Source: Epsilonproteobacteria bacterium UBA4036
Lineage (GTDB): Bacteria > Campylobacterota > Campylobacteria > Campylobacterales > Arcobacteraceae
DNA: 64,000 nt
Direction of reading: 5' to 3'
Assembly (NCBI GenBank): GCA_002382325.1
Contig: DGAG01000003.1
Location: forward strand, 98,906 to 162,905
The first letter of the stretch is position 1. Each line of letters starts with the position of its first letter. Below, one piece after another: positions 42,264 through 51,314 of the stretch. A model generated the notes under the pieces. It did no database searches, had not been told where the DNA came from, and was given only the letters and a program-made list of their open reading frames with translations. Made by a program: the position numbers and the translations under genes.

Positions 42264-42935
42264 ATGAATGTAACAGTATTACAATTTCCAGGTACAAACT
42301 GCGAGTACGACACCCGATATGCTTTTGAAAAACTAGAAGCCAAGGTTACTATTGTTTGGCACAAAGATTACGAATTGCCAGATAACACTGACTTGGTCGT
42401 TATACCGGGTGGATTTTCCTATGGAGATTATTTACGAAGTGGAGCGATTGCTCGATTTGCCAATATTATGACGGCAGTTCAAGATTTTGCTGCAAAAGGT
42501 GGAAAAGTTTTAGGTATTTGTAATGGATTTCAAATCCTATTGGAAGCAGGGTTATTACCCGGGGCCATGAAAAGAAATAATACCTTGCATTTTATTTCAA
42601 AATATCAGCATTTAAAAGTCATCAACAATGACAATACTTTTTTACAAGAGTTAAACCAAGGGGATATTTTAAATATTCCTGTAGCACATCACGATGGCAA
42701 TTACTATATTGATGAGATGGGCTTAAAAGAGCTTGAAAACAACGGACAAATTTTACTGAAATATTGCGATGAAAAAGGTAATTTAAAAAGTCTTAATGGC
42801 TCAGTTGAACAAATCGCAGGTATTTGCAATAAACAAAAAAACGTTTTTGGACTTATGCCTCACCCTGAAAGAGCGATTGAAACGCTTCTTGGTTGTGACG
42901 ATGGTGTAAAAATGCTTCAAGGCTTTTTTAAATAA
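42264..42935 (+). CDS. purQ: Phosphoribosylformylglycinamidine synthase subunit PurQ
   Basis: A 223-residue class I glutamine amidotransferase. The start VTVLQFPGTNCEYDT, the nucleophile Cys in KVLGICNGFQILLEAGLL (about residue 86), and the His/Glu pair in LMPHPERA (about 200) are all present. It supplies ammonia to PurL. Directly follows purS. Confidence 0.95.
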   Translation: MNVTVLQFPGTNCEYDTRYAFEKLEAKVTIVWHKDYELPDNTDLVVIPGGFSYGDYLRSGAIARFANIMTAVQDFAAKGGKVLGICNGFQILLEAGLLPGAMKRNNTLHFISKYQHLKVINNDNTFLQELNQGDILNIPVAHHDGNYYIDEMGLKELENNGQILLKYCDEKGNLKSLNGSVEQIAGICNKQKNVFGLMPHPERAIETLLGCDDGVKMLQGFFK

Positions 42936-42955
42936 GGACAGCTAAGGCTGTCTTT
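42934..42955 (+). terminator. Terminator-like hairpin after purQ
   Basis: GGACAGC-TAAG-GCTGTCT stem with short T-run (TTTAAATT). It is moderate strength and separates purQ from the next gene. Confidence 0.55.
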
Positions 42956-42980
42956 AAATTCTTCATTAAGTAGGTTCGTA

Positions 42981-44270
42981 ATGAAATTTCTATTGGTATG
43001 TTTCTTTTTTTTCAATGCCCTTTTTGCACAAGAGGGGTTTCAAACACAAGAACAATCACTTTTTGAAGCCACGACACAAGAAGAGAATTCATCTTTATTA
43101 CCCTCATCATATGCGAATGAACTTAACCCTAATGAAAACGATGAAACGATTGAAGAGAGTCAATTATCGCAAGAAATAAGTACCGAACCAGAAGAAGAGA
43201 ACTATGCTTATTTATTTGAAGAAGTTCCTTTTGATGTTGAAAACAAACAATCCAATACCTTGTATGCCAAATTTACAAGCTATCCCAATACCGTATACAC
43301 TTCACAACGATTTGCTCTTGAAATTGAAACCCTTGTTACAACCACAGAGTTTACTAAAATTGAAACACGTTTTTTAAATTCACAAGAGATTTCTATAATT
43401 AATCCCGAAGAAGTATGGACAAAAAGCAGCAACAACAGCTATAAAAATCTCTATTTTTTTAAAGTCTATTCACAGGCATTTAAAATGCCAACATTTCAAA
43501 TTGTGTTATACAATGAAGACGAAGTGGTTGATGTCATTTATTTAGAACCCAAAGAGTTAAACTATACCAATATTGCACTCAAAGACAATCAATTTTCCAA
43601 TGTCATTGCTAAAGAGGTTAAAGTTCTTTCAAGTAAAACACGGCAATACAGCAATAACGAATTATTAACCGTCCTAGAAATAGAAGCGACTCAAGGCAAT
43701 TTAGAAGATTTCAGACTCAAAGAGTTTGAAGAGCAACTCTTAATGTCTTTAGAAGAGAGTTATCCCAAACAAAAACTGATTTATAATACCATCATCCCCA
43801 TTCATACCAAAGAGATACGATTTAACTATTATGATACGCAAAGCAATCAATTTAAGAAAATCATCGTTCCCATTAAACTTGAAGAGGAGTTAGTCAGTAC
43901 TCAAACGGATTTAAATCCTAATGACAGCAATTTAGAAGTGTATAAAAAAGTGGCGTTAGGTGTATTGACCATCCTTTTTATTGTAATGTACTTAATCAAA
44001 CGAAAAAACAGTTATATTGTTATTGCCGTAGTGTTATCAATTCTTTTTTTTATGTACGCAAAACCAAACAGTGCAATGGTTATTGAAGAGGATACCAAAA
44101 TATATATTTTGCCTACGAACAACTCAACTGTTTTTTATATTACTCCCAACAAACAACTTGTAGAGATATTGGATAAAAAAGAGCATTTTATTAAAATATT
44201 ATTTAAACTCAATGACCACAACGGCAAAACCGTTGGATGGATAAAGGAAGAAGATATTGTCGAAGATTAG
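42981..44270 (+). CDS. Secreted/membrane protein with C-terminal SH3-like segment, unknown
   Basis: A 429-residue protein. Signal peptide (about residues 1-16), an acidic low-complexity linker to about residue 75, then a periplasmic domain of beta type (about 85-310). Two adjacent membrane segments follow (VALGVLTILFIVMYLI and YIVIAVVLSILFFMYA, about 318-355), and then a tail with an SH3-like pattern (KIYILPTNNSTVFYI, GKTVGWIKEEDIV). The layout loosely recalls BatD-type proteins, but I cannot confirm a family. It overlaps plsC by 14 nt. Confidence 0.65.
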   Translation: MKFLLVCFFFFNALFAQEGFQTQEQSLFEATTQEENSSLLPSSYANELNPNENDETIEESQLSQEISTEPEEENYAYLFEEVPFDVENKQSNTLYAKFTSYPNTVYTSQRFALEIETLVTTTEFTKIETRFLNSQEISIINPEEVWTKSSNNSYKNLYFFKVYSQAFKMPTFQIVLYNEDEVVDVIYLEPKELNYTNIALKDNQFSNVIAKEVKVLSSKTRQYSNNELLTVLEIEATQGNLEDFRLKEFEEQLLMSLEESYPKQKLIYNTIIPIHTKEIRFNYYDTQSNQFKKIIVPIKLEEELVSTQTDLNPNDSNLEVYKKVALGVLTILFIVMYLIKRKNSYIVIAVVLSILFFMYAKPNSAMVIEEDTKIYILPTNNSTVFYITPNKQLVEILDKKEHFIKILFKLNDHNGKTVGWIKEEDIVED

Positions 44271-44934
44271 AGGAATTTTTACACTCATACAGTTTGTAAT
44301 TACGGTTTCTATTACCATTATATTGATGTATATATTTAATAAACATCATCATAAAATTAGAAAAGTGTGGACAGGGTTACAAATTAAATTATTGGGCATA
44401 AAACTGGAAGTCAAAGGTGAAATTGATTCCAGTTGTGACATGATTATCATGAATCATCAAGCGTTGCTGGATATTGTGGTAATGGAGCATTTGCACCCAC
44501 GAAATTTGGCATGGGTAGGGAAAAAAGAGATCACTGATCTTTTTTTCTTTGGACATATTATGAAAGCACCTCATATGATTACCATTAACCGAGAGGATAA
44601 AACAGGTATTGTAACCTTGCTTAAAGAGGGAAAAAACCGTTTAGATAACGAACGTCCCATTGCCATGTTTCCAGAGGGTACACGAAGCGATGGATTGCGT
44701 ATGACTCATTTTAAATCCGGTGCTCGAATTTTAGCGGATAAATATAATTTAAAAGTCCAACCAGCAGTATTGCTGCATACGCGTGAAGTACTTGACTCAA
44801 AAACCTTAAAAGCCAAACCCGGTGTGGTTAAAGTCATTTTTCTTCCGGCGGTTCAAGCCTCCAAAAGCAGTGAGTGGTTTGTTGAAGCCGAAAATCAAAT
44901 GAAAGAGGTGTTTTATAAGGAATTACACACGTGA
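44257..44934 (+). CDS. plsC: 1-acyl-sn-glycerol-3-phosphate acyltransferase
   Basis: A 225-residue acyltransferase with one N-terminal membrane segment, the catalytic H-x4-D motif in MNHQALLDIVV (about residue 67), and the phosphate-binding FPEGTRSDG (about 140). It makes phosphatidic acid from lysophosphatidic acid. TTG start at 44257 with AAGGAAG 7 nt before, overlapping the upstream gene; its end overlaps crcB (GTGA). Confidence 0.9.
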   Translation: MSKIRGIFTLIQFVITVSITIILMYIFNKHHHKIRKVWTGLQIKLLGIKLEVKGEIDSSCDMIIMNHQALLDIVVMEHLHPRNLAWVGKKEITDLFFFGHIMKAPHMITINREDKTGIVTLLKEGKNRLDNERPIAMFPEGTRSDGLRMTHFKSGARILADKYNLKVQPAVLLHTREVLDSKTLKAKPGVVKVIFLPAVQASKSSEWFVEAENQMKEVFYKELHT

Positions 44935-45320
44935 GTCCTTTGTACTGGCAAACTCTTTTAGCCGTAGGATGCGGAGGATTTTTAGGAGCAGTTAGCCGAG
45001 TCTATCTCAATCATACCATTACAAAAATGTTTCCCAGTGAGTTTCCTTATGGTATTTTAATTATAAATATTTTGGGCAGTTTCGCCATTGGAATAATGTT
45101 TGCTCTTTTTTTACATTATAATTTTTCACAAAATGCAAAAGCCTTTATTACTTCAGGTTTTTTAGGGGCATTAACAACCTACTCAACGTTTGCCATTGAG
45201 AGTTTTTTCCTTTTACAAAACTCTTTTTTCTTGGGACTTTCCAATATGTTTTTTAATCTTTTTGGAAGCGTTGCCGCTGCAGCAATTGGCTACAAATTAC
45301 TTCTTTTTATAATACGATAA
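44931..45320 (+). CDS. crcB: Fluoride ion channel CrcB/Fluc
   Basis: A 129-residue four-helix protein with the family words GGFLGAVSRVYLN, FPYGILIINILGSFAIG and GFLGALTTYSTFAIE. Fluc channels are dual-topology dimers exporting fluoride. GTG start. No fluoride riboswitch is visible; the gene is expressed through the plsC overlap. Confidence 0.93.
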   Translation: MSPLYWQTLLAVGCGGFLGAVSRVYLNHTITKMFPSEFPYGILIINILGSFAIGIMFALFLHYNFSQNAKAFITSGFLGALTTYSTFAIESFFLLQNSFFLGLSNMFFNLFGSVAAAAIGYKLLLFIIR

Positions 45321-45349
45321 GCCTTTTTTTACTTTAAGCAATAAGAAGA

Positions 45350-45355
45350 TATAAT
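45350..45355 (+). promoter_or_regulatory. -10 box for tatA
   Basis: TATAAT in AAGATATAATCTTC, 30 nt before the tatA ATG. It also lies within a short palindrome (GAAGATATAATCTTC). Confidence 0.55.
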
Positions 45356-45385
45356 CTTCAAAAATAATCTATATAGGAGTCTAAC

Positions 45386-45616
45386 ATGAGTATGCCAGGT
45401 GGTATGGAATGGGTATTAATTGCATTGGTTGTTCTTTTACTTTTTGGAGGTAAAAAAATACCAGAACTTGCAAAAGGGTTAGGAAGTGGAATTAAAAACT
45501 TCAAAAAAGCCGTTAAAGAAGATGATGAAGAAGTGGTAAAAGCAGAAGAAAAAATCGAAGATAAAAAAGTTGAAACAAAATCAACTGAAGCCTCATCAGA
45601 AACTAAAAACGTATAA
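45386..45616 (+). CDS. tatA: Twin-arginine translocase subunit TatA
   Basis: A 76-residue protein: an N-terminal helix (EWVLIALVVLLLFGGKKIPEL), amphipathic helix LAKGLGSGIKNFKKAV, and acidic tail. TatA forms the folded-protein pore. TAGGAG ribosome site. It precedes argS by 10 nt. tatB and tatC are not here. Confidence 0.92.
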   Translation: MSMPGGMEWVLIALVVLLLFGGKKIPELAKGLGSGIKNFKKAVKEDDEEVVKAEEKIEDKKVETKSTEASSETKNV

Positions 45617-45626
45617 GAGTTAGTCA

Positions 45627-47216
45627 TTGCAAACACAAATAAAGAATTATATTGAAGACGTTTTAAATCGACCAATTGTCCTTGAAAAACCAAAGGATAT
45701 TGCCTTTGGACACTTTGCAACACCTGTGGCATTTTCTTTGGCAAAAGAGTTGAAAAAATCCCCTATGATTATCGCTCAAGAGTTGGCAAAGAAGTTTGAA
45801 AACAGTGATATTTTTGAAAGTGTTAATGTGCTTAATGGATTTATCAACTTTAAACTTTCAAGCCAATTTTTGAATACTTTAGTCAATGAAGCTTTACAAC
45901 AAGGTAAAGATTTTGCAAAAGAGTCGGCTAAAGAAGAAACCATTTTATTGGAGTATGTCAGTGCCAATCCAACGGGTCCTTTGCATATAGGACATGCCAG
46001 AGGAGCAATTTTTGGAGACACTTTATACAAAGTGGGCAAACATTTAGGCTACGATATTACCAGTGAGTATTATGTCAATGATGCTGGGGCTCAAATGGAT
46101 TTATTGGGTGTGTCGTTATATTTAGCAGGACGTGAAGCGATTTTACAAAAAGAGGTTGAGTACCCTGAAAAATATTATCGAGGTGAGTATTTATATGATA
46201 TTGCTGCTTTGATTGCTCAAAAATATGGAAAAGAAGTTTTTGAAGATATTACAAAAATGGATGAACTCGCACAGTTTGCCAAAGATGAAGTTTTGGCATT
46301 AATTAAAAACGATTTACTCAAATTAGGCATTGAGTTTGAAAATTTTGTAAGTGAAAAATCACTGTATGATAATTGGGAAAGTACTCGAAGTGTACTGGAA
46401 AACAATGGTTATTTGTACACCAAAGAGGATAAAGTTTGGATAAAATCAACCCAATTTGGTGATGATGCTGATCGTGTTGTTGTACGAGAAAATGGAGTCC
46501 CTACGTATTTAGCAGGAGACATTATTTACCATAAAAATAAGTTTGACAGAAAATTTGATAAGTACATCAATATTTGGGGTGCAGATCATCATGGGTATAT
46601 TACTCGTGTCAAAGCAGCGGTTGAATTTTTAGGTTTTGATGCTCAAAAATTAGAAGTCTTGCTTTCTCAAATGGTTTCACTGCTTAAAGGAAAAGAACCC
46701 TATAAAATGTCCAAACGAGCAGGAAATGTTATCTTGCTTTCAGATATTGCCGATGAAATTGGTTCGGATGCTTTGCGTTTTATTTTTTTAACCAAAAAAA
46801 GTGATACGCATTTGGAGTTTGATTTAGAAACCCTTAAAAATCAAGATTCAACCAATCCGATTTTTTATATTAATTATGCCCACGCCCGAATCAATCAGCT
46901 TTTTAAAAAAGCCAATCTTGCATTTGATGAAGCACAGCATATCCAAGCAGAACAATTAAGTGATGAGAGTAAGGATTTAATTTACGAATCACTTCTGTTG
47001 CCTTCAGTGCTAAATGAGGCCTTTAGCAAACGGGATATGCAAAAAATTACGGACTATTTATATTCATTGTCTTCAAGTGTTCATAAATTTTACAACGAAC
47101 ATAAAATTGTAGGAAGTCAAAAAGAACAAGAGTATTTAAAAGTTTTAGCAATGGCAAGATTAAGTCTGAATATTGGATTAAAACTTTTAGGAATTAACGC
47201 AAAGGATGTGATGTAA
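45627..47216 (+). CDS. argS: Arginyl-tRNA synthetase
   Basis: A 529-residue class I synthetase. HIGH-like motif PTGPLHIGHARGAIFGD (about residue 115), KMSKRAGN (about 360), N-terminal Add1 domain (residues 1-85), and the C-terminal DALR anticodon-binding helix bundle. The TTG at 45627 gives the expected N-terminus and has AAGAG just before it. It may be cotranscribed with tatA. Confidence 0.93.
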   Translation: MQTQIKNYIEDVLNRPIVLEKPKDIAFGHFATPVAFSLAKELKKSPMIIAQELAKKFENSDIFESVNVLNGFINFKLSSQFLNTLVNEALQQGKDFAKESAKEETILLEYVSANPTGPLHIGHARGAIFGDTLYKVGKHLGYDITSEYYVNDAGAQMDLLGVSLYLAGREAILQKEVEYPEKYYRGEYLYDIAALIAQKYGKEVFEDITKMDELAQFAKDEVLALIKNDLLKLGIEFENFVSEKSLYDNWESTRSVLENNGYLYTKEDKVWIKSTQFGDDADRVVVRENGVPTYLAGDIIYHKNKFDRKFDKYINIWGADHHGYITRVKAAVEFLGFDAQKLEVLLSQMVSLLKGKEPYKMSKRAGNVILLSDIADEIGSDALRFIFLTKKSDTHLEFDLETLKNQDSTNPIFYINYAHARINQLFKKANLAFDEAQHIQAEQLSDESKDLIYESLLLPSVLNEAFSKRDMQKITDYLYSLSSSVHKFYNEHKIVGSQKEQEYLKVLAMARLSLNIGLKLLGINAKDVM

Positions 47217-47344
47217 TGAAATGGTTTTTACTGATAGTGGCAACGGTCGTTATTATTGCCATTGCAAATGGATACCGAGGTGGAGCAAGTGACGCAGCTT
47301 CAAACTACAATACACTGCTTAGAGGCTCTGGAGTTTCTAAGTAG
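47216..47344 (+). CDS. Small membrane protein, 42 residues
   Basis: ATG overlaps the argS stop by one base (TAATG). The product starts MKWFLLIVATVVIIAIANGY: one hydrophobic helix followed by a short hydrophilic tail rich in Gly, Ala and Ser. Too short for family recognition. The overlap with argS and clear membrane-type composition argue that it is translated. Confidence 0.55.
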   Translation: MKWFLLIVATVVIIAIANGYRGGASDAASNYNTLLRGSGVSK

Positions 47345-47348
47345 TAAA

Positions 47349-47416
47349 AGAAGTAATAAGTAACGAGTAACAAGTATTAAACTCGTCACTCGTCACTTTA
47401 GACTTGTCACTTATCA
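47349..47416. repeat. Degenerate inverted repeat (AGTAACGAGTAACAAG family)
   Basis: The arm AGTAACGAGTAACAAG is followed by its imperfect inverse (CTCGTCACTCGTCACT) and a third arm (CTTGTCACTT). It fills the convergent gap between the small membrane gene and rsfS, where it can fold as a terminator-like hairpin for both strands. Confidence 0.65.
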
Positions 47417-47736
47417 AGACGTTTAGGCAATTCGCTTAAAAACTCTTCAATGCTGTATTTTTCACGATACGATTCACTCATTAAATGAACAAAAATATCA
47501 CCTAAGTCAATTACAGTCCAGTTGTCATCTTCATCAACACGAATAAACTCCTCTTTTTGAGGTTTTAATCCCTCTTTTAAAAACGTCAATAATGAAGTGG
47601 CATGTTTTGCATTTAACGTTGTTGCGACAACAACATAATCCACCATATAATCATTGCTTTTTAAATCAAAAATCTCGATATTTTCTGCTTTTTTTTCGTC
47701 TAAAATCTTAACGATGTTTTCTACTCTTTTTTCCAA
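47407..47736 (-). CDS. rsfS: Ribosome silencing factor RsfS
   Basis: A 109-residue protein of the RsfS/Iojap family: VENIVKILDEKKAENIEIFD, DYMVDYVVVATTLN, and WTVIDLGDIFVHLMSESYRE. It blocks joining of ribosomal subunits through L14 in starvation. Located 20 nt downstream of nadD, a common pairing. Its end is inside the inverted repeat. Confidence 0.9.
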   Translation of the reverse strand: MEKRVENIVKILDEKKAENIEIFDLKSNDYMVDYVVVATTLNAKHATSLLTFLKEGLKPQKEEFIRVDEDDNWTVIDLGDIFVHLMSESYREKYSIEEFLSELPKRLDK

Positions 47737-47756
47737 ATTGTTTTTGCCTTTTTATT

Positions 47757-48308
47757 CTAATTTTTAGGAAGACCTAAAATCTGTTTTAAATCACACTCTA
47801 TTTTTTTTGGGATATGTGATAAGTAACCATTTTGTCTTATTTGTGTTGAACTGACTTCGATATTAATGGGTAATTTCAAAAATGAAACAACGGATGAATT
47901 ATTGGAATAATGGTTTCTTGTTGCGACCACAAAGGTAACCAATGTTTTTAATTCATCAAAAGATTTCCATAAAGGCAATTTTGATAAATTATCTTCACCA
48001 ATAATCAAATATATTTCGTTGCAATGGGTTTGTTGTTGTAAGTATTTAACTGTTTCTATTGTATAGACAGAACGTTTTTGAGCGACTTCATAATCGCATA
48101 CAATCACTTTTTCTTCGTCATCAAACAATTTTTTTAATAAAGAAAAACGTACGCTTTCATCTAAAAAAAAAGTTTTTTTAAACGGATTTAAATAGGTCGG
48201 AACAACATACAATGCATCAATATCTAACTCTTTTAACGCCTTATGTACAATAGCTTCATGACCAATATGTGGTGGGTCAAAACTGCCCCCAAAAATAGCT
48301 ATTTTCAA
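47757..48308 (-). CDS. nadD: Nicotinate-nucleotide adenylyltransferase
   Basis: A 183-residue nucleotidyltransferase: FGGSFDPPHIGHEAIV (the H-x-G-H motif, residues 6-21), the NPFKK segment, and a C-terminal VSSTQIRQNG. It makes deamido-NAD. Slightly short but all motifs are present. It is divergent from gap and followed by rsfS. Confidence 0.92.
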   Translation of the reverse strand: MKIAIFGGSFDPPHIGHEAIVHKALKELDIDALYVVPTYLNPFKKTFFLDESVRFSLLKKLFDDEEKVIVCDYEVAQKRSVYTIETVKYLQQQTHCNEIYLIIGEDNLSKLPLWKSFDELKTLVTFVVATRNHYSNNSSVVSFLKLPINIEVSSTQIRQNGYLSHIPKKIECDLKQILGLPKN

Positions 48309-48399
48309 CTAAGACAACCTCTTTATATTTACTTAAATTATATTATAGCAACTTTTAGATAAAATATCGAAAATTTTAATAATCTAATAAAGGGAAAAA

Positions 48400-49398
48400 A
48401 TGGCTGTAAAAGTTGCAATTAATGGTTTTGGAAGAATTGGTCGATGTGTTGCTAGAATTATATCTCAAAGAGACGATGTTCAGTTAGTTGCCATAAATGA
48501 TACTTCAAGTGTCGAAATGCTTGAGTATTTAACAAAATACGATACAGTCCATGGAACTTTTAATGAAGAAGTAAAAGTTGAAAATGGGTTTGTTACTATT
48601 GGAAAAGTTAAAGCAAAGCTTTATAACACGCGTGATGCAAAAGAGTTAACGTTCACTCAAGATTGTGGTGCCCAAGTGGTTTTAGAGTGTACGGGAGCTT
48701 ATTTGACTCAAGAAAAAGCTCAAGTCTATTTGGACAATGGGGCTTCTAAAGTGATCATGAGTGCGCCTGCAAAAGATGATACACCCACGTATGTTATTGG
48801 AGTGAATGAACATGAGTATAAAGGGGAAGCAATCATTTCAAATGCCTCTTGTACAACAAACTGTTTAGGTCCAGTGGCTAAAATTATTGATGATGCATTT
48901 GGGATTGAAAAAGGGTTAATGACAACCATTCACTCTTACACCAATGACCAAAACATTTTGGATGTAAAACACAAATCAGACAAACGACGAGCACGAGCAG
49001 GGGCTTTAAATATGATTCCTACAACAACGGGCGCTGCAAAAGCGATGCGTTTGGTAATGCCACAATTGGATGGAAAATTACACGGACAAAGTGTTCGAGT
49101 TCCCACTGCCAATGTTTCAATGGTTGATTTAAATGTGATTGTTAAAAAGAAAACCACTAAAGAGGAGTTAAATGCTCTTTTTGAAGCCAAAGCCAAAGAA
49201 CTTGCTGGAATTGTGGCAGTGGATAATGAGATGAAAGTCTCTTCAGATATTATTGGTGACACCAACTCAACTATTATTGCCAGTGATTTAACGCAAGTGG
49301 TTGCAGGAGATATGATTAAAGTAATGACATGGTATGACAATGAATGGGGTTACTCTTCACGATTGATTGATATGGCAGTTTTTGTATCAAAAAAATAA
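48400..49398 (+). CDS. gap: Glyceraldehyde-3-phosphate dehydrogenase
   Basis: A 332-residue GAPDH: Rossmann start KVAINGFGRIGRCVAR, catalytic ISNASCTTNCLGPV (Cys about 152), TGAAKAMRLVMPQLDGK, and WYDNEWGYSSRL at the end. First gene of a gap-pgk-tpiA-fabI run, with AAAGGG before the start. It acts in glycolysis or gluconeogenesis. Confidence 0.96.
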   Translation: MAVKVAINGFGRIGRCVARIISQRDDVQLVAINDTSSVEMLEYLTKYDTVHGTFNEEVKVENGFVTIGKVKAKLYNTRDAKELTFTQDCGAQVVLECTGAYLTQEKAQVYLDNGASKVIMSAPAKDDTPTYVIGVNEHEYKGEAIISNASCTTNCLGPVAKIIDDAFGIEKGLMTTIHSYTNDQNILDVKHKSDKRRARAGALNMIPTTTGAAKAMRLVMPQLDGKLHGQSVRVPTANVSMVDLNVIVKKKTTKEELNALFEAKAKELAGIVAVDNEMKVSSDIIGDTNSTIIASDLTQVVAGDMIKVMTWYDNEWGYSSRLIDMAVFVSKK

Positions 49399-49406
49399 GG
49401 AATTAA

Positions 49407-50606
49407 ATGAAACTTCAAGAGATTAAAAATATTAACATTTCGGGTAAAAAAGTCTTTATCCGATGTGATTTTAATGTTCCTATGGATGAGTACAGTAACA
49501 TCACAGATGACAGACGAATACGAAGTGCATTAAATACCATTCGGTATTGCATTGACCACGATTGTGCTATTATTTTAGCCTCACACTTTGGACGACCCAA
49601 AGAAGTTTATGAAGAAAAATATTCACTTAAACCCATTGCTAAACGACTCCATACCCTCTTAAAACAAGATATTCTTATGGCAAAAAATGTGGTTGAAGAA
49701 GACACATTAGAACAAGCAAAGCACCTTAAAAGTGGAGAAATTCTACTGTTAGAGAATTTACGATTTCATAAAGGGGAAACAAAAAATGATGAGGAGTTTG
49801 CCAAAAAACTCGCTTCCATGGCAGACATTTATATCAACGATGCTTTTGGGGTTTCACACCGAGCACATGCCTCTGTAGAAGGTATTACCAAATATTTTGA
49901 TAAAGAGTCCAAAGCAGCAGGCTTTTTATTGGCAAAAGAGATTCAATTTTTCCATCATATTATAGAAAATCCCAAACGACCTTTTGTGGCGATTATTGGT
50001 GGAAGCAAAGTGTCAGGGAAATTAGAAGTGTTAAATAACCTTGTCTCAAAAGTCGATAAAATTTTAATTGGTGGAGGTATGGCATTTACCTTTTTAAAAG
50101 CGTTAGGAAATAATGTTGGAAACTCTTTGGTTGAAGATGATTTGATTCCAGAAGCGCTAAGAATTATGAATAAAGCCAAAGAATTGGGGGTAAAGTTTTA
50201 TTTACCTGTGGATGTAGTTGCTGCAGAAGCCTTTGATAAAGAGGCGTTTGCAAAACCAACCACCATTCAAGAAATACCTAAAAATTGGATGGGCTTAGAT
50301 ATTGGACCCGCAACTACACTGTTATTTGCACAAGCTTTAGAAGATGCCCACACCATTTTATGGAACGGACCTATGGGTGTGTATGAAATGGATAAATTCG
50401 CCAAAGGCAGCACAAAAATTTCTCATGCTGTTGCGGCTTCTTATGCCACTACCGTTGTAGGAGGGGGAGATACCGCTGATTTGGTACGAATTACGGGCGA
50501 TGAAGATGAAATGACTTTTATCAGCACAGGCGGTGGAGCCTCTTTAGAACTTATTGAGGGCAAAATTTTACCTGGAGTTAAAGCGCTAGTATTGGACGGT
50601 GAATAA
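49407..50606 (+). CDS. pgk: Phosphoglycerate kinase
   Basis: A 399-residue kinase: VFIRCDFNVPMDE (about residue 15), LASHFGRPK, LLLENLRFHKGE, GGSKVSGKLEVLNNL, NGPMGVYEMDKFAKG, and GGGDTADLVRITG at the end. It lies 8 nt after gap and its stop overlaps the tpiA ATG by one base. Confidence 0.96.
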   Translation: MKLQEIKNINISGKKVFIRCDFNVPMDEYSNITDDRRIRSALNTIRYCIDHDCAIILASHFGRPKEVYEEKYSLKPIAKRLHTLLKQDILMAKNVVEEDTLEQAKHLKSGEILLLENLRFHKGETKNDEEFAKKLASMADIYINDAFGVSHRAHASVEGITKYFDKESKAAGFLLAKEIQFFHHIIENPKRPFVAIIGGSKVSGKLEVLNNLVSKVDKILIGGGMAFTFLKALGNNVGNSLVEDDLIPEALRIMNKAKELGVKFYLPVDVVAAEAFDKEAFAKPTTIQEIPKNWMGLDIGPATTLLFAQALEDAHTILWNGPMGVYEMDKFAKGSTKISHAVAASYATTVVGGGDTADLVRITGDEDEMTFISTGGGASLELIEGKILPGVKALVLDGE

Positions 50607-51313
50607 TGCCTATTATTGCCGCAAACTTTAAAACCAATCACACACGAGCCAGTACAGCTAAATATGTTTCATTGTTGAGTAAATATTTAAAAACCAACAG
50701 CACAACTGAAGTCTATGTGTTCCCACCATTAACGGCTTTGGATCAGTACGAAACCTTAGCAAACTTTACTTTGGGAGTTCAAAATGCGTATCCTGCAAAA
50801 AATGGTTCATTTACAGGTGAAATAGGCACTGAACAACTGGATGAATTTAACATCAAAACCATTTTAATTGGGCACAGTGAACGACGACATATTTTAAAAG
50901 AGACTCAAGAGAGTATTGCACAAAAATTTCACTATTTTAAAACATTAAATTATAAAATTATTTACTGTATTGGAGAGCCTTTAGAGGTTAAAAATGAAGG
51001 TTTAGATAAAACGTTGGAATATCTTTGGGCACAACTTGAGGGGATTGATACAAATTATGAAAATCTTATTTTAGCGTATGAACCTGTATGGGCTATTGGA
51101 ACGGGAGTGACAGCAACTCTTGAAGAGATACAAAGCATTCACACTGCCATTAAAAAAGTTATTGGCAAACCCTTATTGTATGGCGGAAGTGTAAATTTGG
51201 GCAATGTAGAAAAAATATGTGCATTGCCCAATGTAGATGGGGCATTAATTGGAACAGCAAGTTGGATTGCAGAAGATTTTATAAAAATAATTGAAAATAC
51301 AAAGGAGTTGTAA
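50606..51313 (+). CDS. tpiA: Triosephosphate isomerase
   Basis: A 235-residue TIM barrel: IIAANFKTNHTRA (Lys at about residue 8), IGHSERRHIL (His about 88), catalytic Glu in AYEPVWAIGTG (about 155), and LYGGSVNLGNV. It is of the short Campylobacterota type. In the expected catalytic N-x-K context it reads NFKTN. Followed directly by fabI. Confidence 0.95.
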   Translation: MPIIAANFKTNHTRASTAKYVSLLSKYLKTNSTTEVYVFPPLTALDQYETLANFTLGVQNAYPAKNGSFTGEIGTEQLDEFNIKTILIGHSERRHILKETQESIAQKFHYFKTLNYKIIYCIGEPLEVKNEGLDKTLEYLWAQLEGIDTNYENLILAYEPVWAIGTGVTATLEEIQSIHTAIKKVIGKPLLYGGSVNLGNVEKICALPNVDGALIGTASWIAEDFIKIIENTKEL

Positions 51314-51314
51314 G

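Noticed and set aside
48936..49340. Open frame of 134 codons opposite gap
   Set aside because: Antisense shadow of the strongly biased gap gene; no ribosome site or family match.
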